Shown in pieces: positions 59,137-64,000 of a stretch of DNA of 64,000 nt; within the stretch, counting starts at the first letter, position 1; the number at the start of each line of letters is the position of its first letter. The notes below the pieces were generated by a model. The model made no database searches. It saw only the letters and a program-made list of their open reading frames with translations, and was not told where the DNA came from. Source of the stretch: Exiguobacterium sp. AM39-5BH. Lineage in GTDB: Bacteria > Bacillota > Bacilli > Exiguobacteriales > Exiguobacteriaceae. Made by a program: the position numbers and the translations under genes. The stretch is taken from the NCBI RefSeq assembly GCF_003467445.1, contig NZ_QSGS01000006.1, positions 1 to 64,000 of the forward strand. Direction: 5' to 3'.

Positions 59137-60662
59137 ATGAGTACTATGAAACGCAATCAATTGATGCTCGTCACCACGTTCGTCATCGTCTTGACGTCCG
59201 TCATTGTCCACTTGCTCCACCGCTTCACGGATTTCGCCTATACGTACACCGTGCTCCGGAACGGCGCCGTCAGCTACGCATATCCCATCGCGACATGGTC
59301 CTGTTTGCAGTCCCAATCGTACTATTGATTGCCATGGTCGTCAGCCAGCGCGTAAAACCACATCTTTTCCCGTACTTGATGATGCTGACGCTCACGTTCG
59401 CGAGCATCTCGACCGTCGCCGGCGGTCAAGGTCTCGTCGAATATCACTTCTCGATTTTCGTCGTCTTGGCGATTCTGTCGTTCATGCGCCGGATCGATTT
59501 GATCATCTACAGTACAGTCATCTTCGCCGTGCAACATTTGGCAGGCTATTTCTTGGTCCCTGAAATCATTTGTGGGACGGCGGACTATCCGTTCAGTCTG
59601 TTGCTCGTCCATGCGGTCTATCTCGTCCTACTCAGCGCCGTGCTCATCACACAAATCCATTTCCGAAACCTCGAGTCGTCGCGGATCAAGTCTCAAGAAG
59701 ATGAGACGAAACGCTTGTTGAAACAAGCCGTCACCGACGCGAGCCAACTCGTGATGACACTCAAAACGCATGCGATCGAGCTCGAGACCGCCGCCAACCA
59801 GTCGCTCGCATCCGGTGAACAAATCGCTGTCACCGTCGATCCGATCGTTGGCCACGCGACCGAACAAGAAACGTCGATGAATCAAGGTGCCGATGAGATT
59901 CAATCGATTCGTTCCCTCACTGCCCTCATCCAAGAACGGATGGGTCAGACGGCTGCCGCCTCTTCACGGATTGCGGCCGACGCCCTTGCCGGAAACGGGG
60001 ATATGCGACGGATGGAGACGAAAGTCGATGAGATCATCCAAGAGTCGGAACGACTCGAACGCGTCGTCGCGACGATGTCGAACCGGTCGACCGAGATTCA
60101 GGCGATTCTGCAACACGTGGAGACGATCAGTGACCAGACGAACATGCTCGCTTTGAACGCTTCAATTGAGGCAGCACGGGCCGGCGAAGCGGGCCGCGGC
60201 TTTGCCGTCGTCGCCTCTGAGGTCGGCAAACTCGCTGTCCAATCTCGTGACTATGCGGCCGAGATGACCCGCGTCCTCGGGGGACTGATGGATGACACGA
60301 CCGTTGTCCGCGATTCGGCACAGTTATTCAAACGCGCGACCGTGAACTGTCAAACCGTCTCGGCCGATGTGACGGCCGTCTTCCATCGTTTGACCGAAGA
60401 CGTCTCTGAAATCGACGGTCAAATCAGTTCGATTCAAGAGACGCGTCAACGCGTGACGTCCCAGATGGAGATGCTCGAGACACGCCTCGCGACGACGAAA
60501 CGAGCGGCGAGTGAACTACAGCAACAGATTCAACACGTCGCCGCCGCAACCGAGGAACAAGTCGCCATCCAAAAAGAGTTGAGCCAGATGTCGGACCGAC
60601 TCGCGTCGACCGCGAGCACGTTAGAAGATGTGACCGGCCAGCTCGAGGCCCGGGCCAACTAA
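59137..60662 (+). pseudogene. Methyl-accepting chemotaxis protein with multi-TM N-terminus, frameshifted
   Basis: ATG at 59137 (CAGGAGGAATTTAT). First frame: [40 protein letters not shown]. Restoring one C near 59286 (TATCCCATCG to TATCCCCATCG) joins it to [20 protein letters not shown], further membrane helices (six in all) and a cytoplasmic signalling domain with [20 protein letters not shown] and [19 protein letters not shown]. No periplasmic sensor and no HAMP seen; probably an energy- or membrane-state receptor. Confidence 0.88.
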
Positions 60663-60698
60663 AAATAGACCGCGAATGAGATTCGCGGTCTATTTTTA
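60661..60698. terminator. Bidirectional terminator
   Basis: AAAATAGACCGCGAAT GAG ATTCGCGGTCTATTTT: a perfect 16-pair stem between convergent genes. Confidence 0.92.
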
Positions 60699-61556
60699 TA
60701 GTGTGGCAATCAATTTTTGAAGCGCCTCTTTGAGTGGCGTCAACGGACGCCCGAGCACCAACTCGAAATCGTTCGACTCGACCTCGAGCGACCCGTTACG
60801 GATACTGTCTTGAATGCCGACAACGATCGGAATGACCTCTTCTGGCACACCAGCACCGCGCATCACATCGCTGTACGCCTCAGCACTCACTTCTTGGAGT
60901 GCGACCTCGCGGCCGAGCACTTCACTAAGCGCCTTGACGAGCTCGGCTTGTGTATGGAGCGGGCCCGACAATTCAAAGATGTCTTGTTCGAAATCGTCCG
61001 CCATCAAAACGTTCGCGATCGCTTCAGCGTAATCTTCTTGTAGCGCCCAACCGACCTTCCCGTCACGGGCTGCCGTCACCCAAGGTGCGCCGGCGAGCAC
61101 ACCTTGAATGCTACCGAGTTCGTTCTCTAAGTACCAGTTATTGCGTAGGAACGCATGCGGAATCCCCGTCCGCTCGATCGCACCTTCCGTCTCCACGTGC
61201 GGTGGTGCCATGATGTTTTGGCTCTTGGTCGCGTCGGCAAGGCTCGTATAGGCGATGAACGATACGCCGGCGCGCTCTGCCGCCTCGACTGCGTTCGCAT
61301 GTTGCCGGATGCGTGTGTCGTTGTCCCCGTCCGTGGAGATGATGAGCAGTCGTTCGGCTCCTTTGAACGCTTCATCGAGCGTCTCGGGCTTGTCGAAGTC
61401 GCCGTGGCGCACATCGACCCCTTTTGCTTTTAACGCTTCCGCTTTTTCGGGATGACGCACGCTGACCGCGAGTTCATTCGCCGGTACCGATTTGAGTAAT
61501 GCATCGACAATTTTCGAACCGAGTTTTCCGGTCGCACCTGTGACTAAATATTTCAT
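60696..61556 (-). CDS. NmrA-like NAD(P)-binding protein (QorB/YtfG-type quinone oxidoreductase family)
   Basis: 286 residues. YLVTGATGKLGSKIVDALLK (dinucleotide-binding), AVSVRHPEKAEALKAKGVDV, GAERLLIISTDGDNDTRIRQ, FIAYTSLADATKSQNIMAPP and NNWYLENELGSI follow YtfG/QorB closely. An atypical SDR lacking the YxxxK catalytic pair; likely quinone reductase or redox-sensing. GGAGGAAACGGGTT before ATG. Confidence 0.9.
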   Translation of the reverse strand: MKYLVTGATGKLGSKIVDALLKSVPANELAVSVRHPEKAEALKAKGVDVRHGDFDKPETLDEAFKGAERLLIISTDGDNDTRIRQHANAVEAAERAGVSFIAYTSLADATKSQNIMAPPHVETEGAIERTGIPHAFLRNNWYLENELGSIQGVLAGAPWVTAARDGKVGWALQEDYAEAIANVLMADDFEQDIFELSGPLHTQAELVKALSEVLGREVALQEVSAEAYSDVMRGAGVPEEVIPIVVGIQDSIRNGSLEVESNDFELVLGRPLTPLKEALQKLIATL

Positions 61557-61760
61557 AACCCGTTTCCTCCTTAAGCATATTTACTTCGGCAATCGTTATC
61601 TTTTCCCCGTCGTGAACGTCATCAATCAAAAAAGAAAATTCTTTCACATTCGACGAGCCAGTGCCTTCGAGTCGAAATTCAACCTCAAGCCGTATGTGCG
61701 TTCTTTTCGTTCATCGTGTATAGTATACGAAGATGTCTTATACGCAAGGAGAACCTATCA

Positions 61761-62384
61761 ATGGAACAATGGATTCAACAAATCATCGAGCAATTCGGGT
61801 ATTGGGGCGTCCTCTTCCTCATCTTCGTCGAGAACGTCTTCCCGCCCATCCCGTCCGAGCTCATCTTAGTATTCGGCGGCTTCTTCACCACGACGACCGC
61901 GTTGACGCCTGTATGGATGATTCTCGCCGCGACGGTCGGTGCCTTGATCGGGGCCATCGTCTTGTATAGCGTCGGCCTGTTTTTCGATCAGGAACGGCTC
62001 GAGGCGTGGGTCGAGCGCTACGGCAAACGTCTATATTTAAAAGTGGACGATGTCCGGATGGCGGATCGTTGGTTCGATCGTTTCGGCCCGAAACTCGTTT
62101 TCTTCGGCCGTTTTGTACCGGTCGTCCGAAGTCTCATCTCTATCCCGGCTGGTATGTCGAACATGCCGTTCATCAAATTTTTGACGTTGACGACGCTCGG
62201 GACACTCATCTGGAACACGGTGCTCATTTTTATCGGTGTATATGTGGGCGAGAACTGGCAAGTCTGGCTCGGTTACATCGAATCGTATTCTCACATCATG
62301 TATGGTGTGCTCGCCGTCATCCTTCTCGGACTTGTCGGTTTCATCGTCCGCATGGTCTGGTCACGTCGGGCCGAACAAAAATAG
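61761..62384 (+). CDS. DedA-family membrane protein
   Basis: 207 residues from ATG at 61761 (GCAAGGAGAACCTATCA). ENVFPPIPSELILVFGGFFT (E and PPIPSE motif), FFGRFVPVVRSLISIPAGMS (the G/FGRFxPxxR signature) and NMPFIKFLTLTTLGTLIWNT. Undecaprenyl-phosphate and lipid flippase family; supports cell-wall lipid carrier recycling. Confidence 0.94.
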   Translation: MEQWIQQIIEQFGYWGVLFLIFVENVFPPIPSELILVFGGFFTTTTALTPVWMILAATVGALIGAIVLYSVGLFFDQERLEAWVERYGKRLYLKVDDVRMADRWFDRFGPKLVFFGRFVPVVRSLISIPAGMSNMPFIKFLTLTTLGTLIWNTVLIFIGVYVGENWQVWLGYIESYSHIMYGVLAVILLGLVGFIVRMVWSRRAEQK

Positions 62385-62394
62385 TAAACGTCGC

Positions 62395-62425
62395 ACTCCG
62401 GTTATGTATTCCGGAGTCTTTTTTT
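62395..62425 (+). terminator. Terminator after dedA
   Basis: ACTCCGG TTATGTATT CCGGAGT followed by CTTTTTTT. Confidence 0.85.
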
Positions 62426-62446
62426 ATGGTTTTACAGGTTTAACAC

Positions 62447-62475
62447 TTGACTTTAAGGTCATATGACTTTAAATT
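62447..62475 (+). promoter_or_regulatory. terC promoter with embedded palindrome
   Basis: TTGACT (62447-62452), 17 bases, TAAATT (62470-62475). GTCATATGAC (62458-62467) is a perfect palindrome centred in the spacer and flanked by direct GACTTTAA repeats (62449 and 62465). A bound repressor here would block RNA polymerase. Confidence 0.6.
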
Positions 62476-62515
62476 CTATATATAGAAGTTCATTTGAACT
62501 CAAAAGGAGGAATTA

Positions 62516-63436
62516 TTGTTGACCCTACTCATCGCCTTTTTAGTCCTCATTGTTTTCATGCTCGCGCTTGACCTCGGGGTGTTCCATCGTAAAGCCCATG
62601 AAGTCTCACTCCGCGAAGCATGGACATGGACGTTCGTCTGGATCGGGATCGCCATCGCGTTCGGTGGTTGGTTGTTCTACTCGCAAGGGGGGACCGTGGC
62701 GACCGAATATGCCAGCGTGTACTTTATCGAAAAAGCACTCGCCATCGATAACGTATTTGTCTTCTCACTCGTGTTCGCTTACTTCGCGATCCCACTCAAA
62801 TATCAACATAAAGTACTGTTTTGGGGCATTCTCGGAGCCATCTTCTTCCGGGCCGTCTTTATCGTCGCTGGTGTATCGCTCTTAGAGAACTTCGGTTGGA
62901 TTTACTACGTCTTCGGCGCCTTCCTCGTCTACACGGGTTGGATGATGTTCAAGAACATCGGCAAGGACGAATCGCTCGAAGAGAACAAAACGATCCGTTG
63001 GCTCGAGCGACGCTTGCCGATCACGAAAGACATCTCGTCAGGGAAGTTCGCCAAACGCATCAACGGGAAGCTGTTCTTCACGCCGCTCTTCATCGCGCTC
63101 ATCTTTATCGAGATCTCGGATATCGTCTTCGCCGTCGACTCGGTCGCAGCCAGCTTCGCCTACTCGCGTGACCCGTACGTCATCTTCTATGCGAACATTA
63201 TGGCAATCCTTGGACTCCGTAGTCTTTACTTCGTCCTCGCCAACTTGATTGACCGCTTCTACTACTTGAAGCACGGACTCAGCTTCATGCTCGTCTTCAT
63301 CGGGACGAAGATGATTTTCGGTGACGTCTACAAGATGCCAATTTGGATGTCGCTCGGCACGATCGTACTCGTCATCTTGATCAGTGTCGTCTACAGTTTC
63401 TACAAAACGAAACCTGGTCAGAACAAAAACGTATAA
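62516..63436 (+). CDS. TerC-family integral membrane protein (Mn/metal export-linked)
   Basis: 306 residues, TTG start (AAAAGGAGGAATTA upstream; an adjacent second TTG is equally possible). Nine hydrophobic segments; family motif FIEKALAIDNVFVFSLVFAY and IALIFIEISDIVFAVDSVAA, with paired acidic residues within membrane segments, which probably bind metal. TerC relatives help load or export manganese. Regulated by the palindromic promoter above. Confidence 0.94.
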   Translation: MLTLLIAFLVLIVFMLALDLGVFHRKAHEVSLREAWTWTFVWIGIAIAFGGWLFYSQGGTVATEYASVYFIEKALAIDNVFVFSLVFAYFAIPLKYQHKVLFWGILGAIFFRAVFIVAGVSLLENFGWIYYVFGAFLVYTGWMMFKNIGKDESLEENKTIRWLERRLPITKDISSGKFAKRINGKLFFTPLFIALIFIEISDIVFAVDSVAASFAYSRDPYVIFYANIMAILGLRSLYFVLANLIDRFYYLKHGLSFMLVFIGTKMIFGDVYKMPIWMSLGTIVLVILISVVYSFYKTKPGQNKNV

Positions 63437-63526
63437 CAAAAGGGAGACGTGCTAGCCTCCCAGGTGTATCACTTCTCGATTGTGGGTAAACCTTTAGTCT
63501 AGCAAACAAAGAAAAGGTGGTTATAA

Positions 63527-63700
63527 ATGTTTGACCGTATGGGTGATGTGAGTATTGGACTCGTCTTCGGGATCGTGTTGATGCTTTTGTTCAACAGTCT
63601 TTGGGGACTTGGGGTCGGCGTGATGTTAGGGATCTTCTTCCTCGTCGCACCGCGCTCGACAAACCGCCGTACTAGAAAATATATACCGCAGACACGCTAA
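63527..63700 (+). CDS. Small membrane protein, 57 aa
   Basis: AAAAGGTGGTTATAA precedes ATG at 63527. Two adjacent hydrophobic stretches (VSIGLVFGIVLMLLFNSLWG and LGVGVMLGIFFLVAP) and a basic tail ending KYIPQTR. No family recognised. Good ribosome binding site and a terminator directly behind support a real gene. Confidence 0.65.
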   Translation: MFDRMGDVSIGLVFGIVLMLLFNSLWGLGVGVMLGIFFLVAPRSTNRRTRKYIPQTR

Positions 63701-63725
63701 ACCGGGGCACACGCCTCGGTTTTTC
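63700..63725 (+). terminator. Terminator
   Basis: AACCGGGGC ACAC GCCTCGGTT then TTTC. Confidence 0.8.
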
Positions 63726-63761
63726 TTATGTATACTGAAGAAAACCCATCTAGGAGGACCT

Positions 63762-63965
63762 ATGGATTATTCAACGACAGAACTGACAGAGGCGAAACGT
63801 CAAATCGATTCGATTCTCCATAAGCTGCAAGAGACGGTGACGACGCTCGAGGCGAAAGACTCCCCGGAGCGCTACAAGTCACAACTGACACTCGCCAAAC
63901 GGCGCATTCAAGCGCTGACGATCGCCGTCGCATTGATTGAGGCCCAACTTCATCCCGACACATGA
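63762..63965 (+). CDS. Small coiled-coil hypothetical protein, 67 aa
   Basis: TAGGAGGACCT precedes the ATG. MDYSTTELTEAKRQIDSILH, KLQETVTTLEAKDSPERYKS and LAKRRIQALTIAVALIEAQL form two amphipathic helices likely to pair. Resembles short Bacillales hypothetical proteins; function unknown. Confidence 0.7.
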   Translation: MDYSTTELTEAKRQIDSILHKLQETVTTLEAKDSPERYKSQLTLAKRRIQALTIAVALIEAQLHPDT

Positions 63966-63966
63966 C

Positions 63967-64000
63967 AACAGCGACCATATCACTCGGTCGCTGTTGTTGT
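63967..64000 (+). terminator. Terminator at the right edge
   Basis: AACAGCGACC ATATCACTC GGTCGCTGTT followed by GTTGT; T run not complete in the window. Confidence 0.75.

Overview
The window most resembles the chromosome of a mesophilic, non-spore-forming member of the Bacillales, probably Exiguobacterium. This is inferred from the Bacillus-like gene families, strong AGGAGG ribosome binding sites, Fur- and CcpA-type sites, a core GC content near 50-55%, and the mix of families; no 16S gene is present to confirm it.

Layout. 1-8.9 kb is a leftward exopolysaccharide operon: chain-length regulator, BY-kinase and PHP phosphatase, then (past a terminator and a stub of galU) an EpsC-type nucleotide-sugar dehydratase, aminotransferase, priming sugar transferase, GNAT, second aminotransferase and a FemAB/GNAT-like protein that runs off the left edge. 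9-16 kb holds an unknown membrane protein, galE, a degenerate GH13 protein with the remnant of a paralogue, two LCP cell-wall ligases and a YihY membrane protein. 16.4-25.3 kb holds 6-phosphogluconate dehydrogenase, a toxin-antitoxin module broken by a mobile element, a flavodoxin-like reductase with a truncated paralogue, a metallophosphoesterase, an MFS pump, a broken glutamate-synthase-like gene and two CotF-like proteins. 25.4-27.2 kb is a complete IS200/IS605 element (tnpA+tnpB). 27-36 kb holds DUF2512, a FAD/Rieske oxidoreductase, manganese catalase, an RpiR regulator, an AT-rich two-gene nuclease module, gluconokinase, a reductase and a WYL regulator. 36.5-38.5 kb is YefM-YoeB followed by a tnpB-only element. 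38.6-43.2 kb is an alpha-glucoside PTS/GH4 locus whose permease is split by a second copy of the small mobile element. 43-64 kb holds metabolic and envelope genes: MBL hydrolase, deacetylase, cytidine deaminase, TetR/SDR pair, a Fur-boxed siderophore ABC transporter, paiA/paiB, MarR, GGDEF-EAL, two chemoreceptors, TVP38, DedA and TerC membrane proteins.

Main observations. (1) Two copies (about 415 bp) of a protein-less IS608-type element (target TTAC, right end TCAA) interrupt a PIN toxin and a PTS permease. Removing each element at the predicted ends restores both reading frames exactly, and the copies differ by compensatory base changes, so the element carries a structured RNA that looks like an orphan omega/guide RNA. 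(2) Two diverged tnpB loci share a TTTAAC flank, a TTCAC right end and an omega-RNA-like 3' end; only one has tnpA. (3) A compact, AT-rich two-gene PD-(D/E)XK nuclease module at 31.9-33.2 kb is the best candidate for an undescribed defence-like system. (4) Nine genes are broken by what looks like a single missing base, mostly in short G or C runs. That pattern suggests read or assembly error at least as much as real gene decay.
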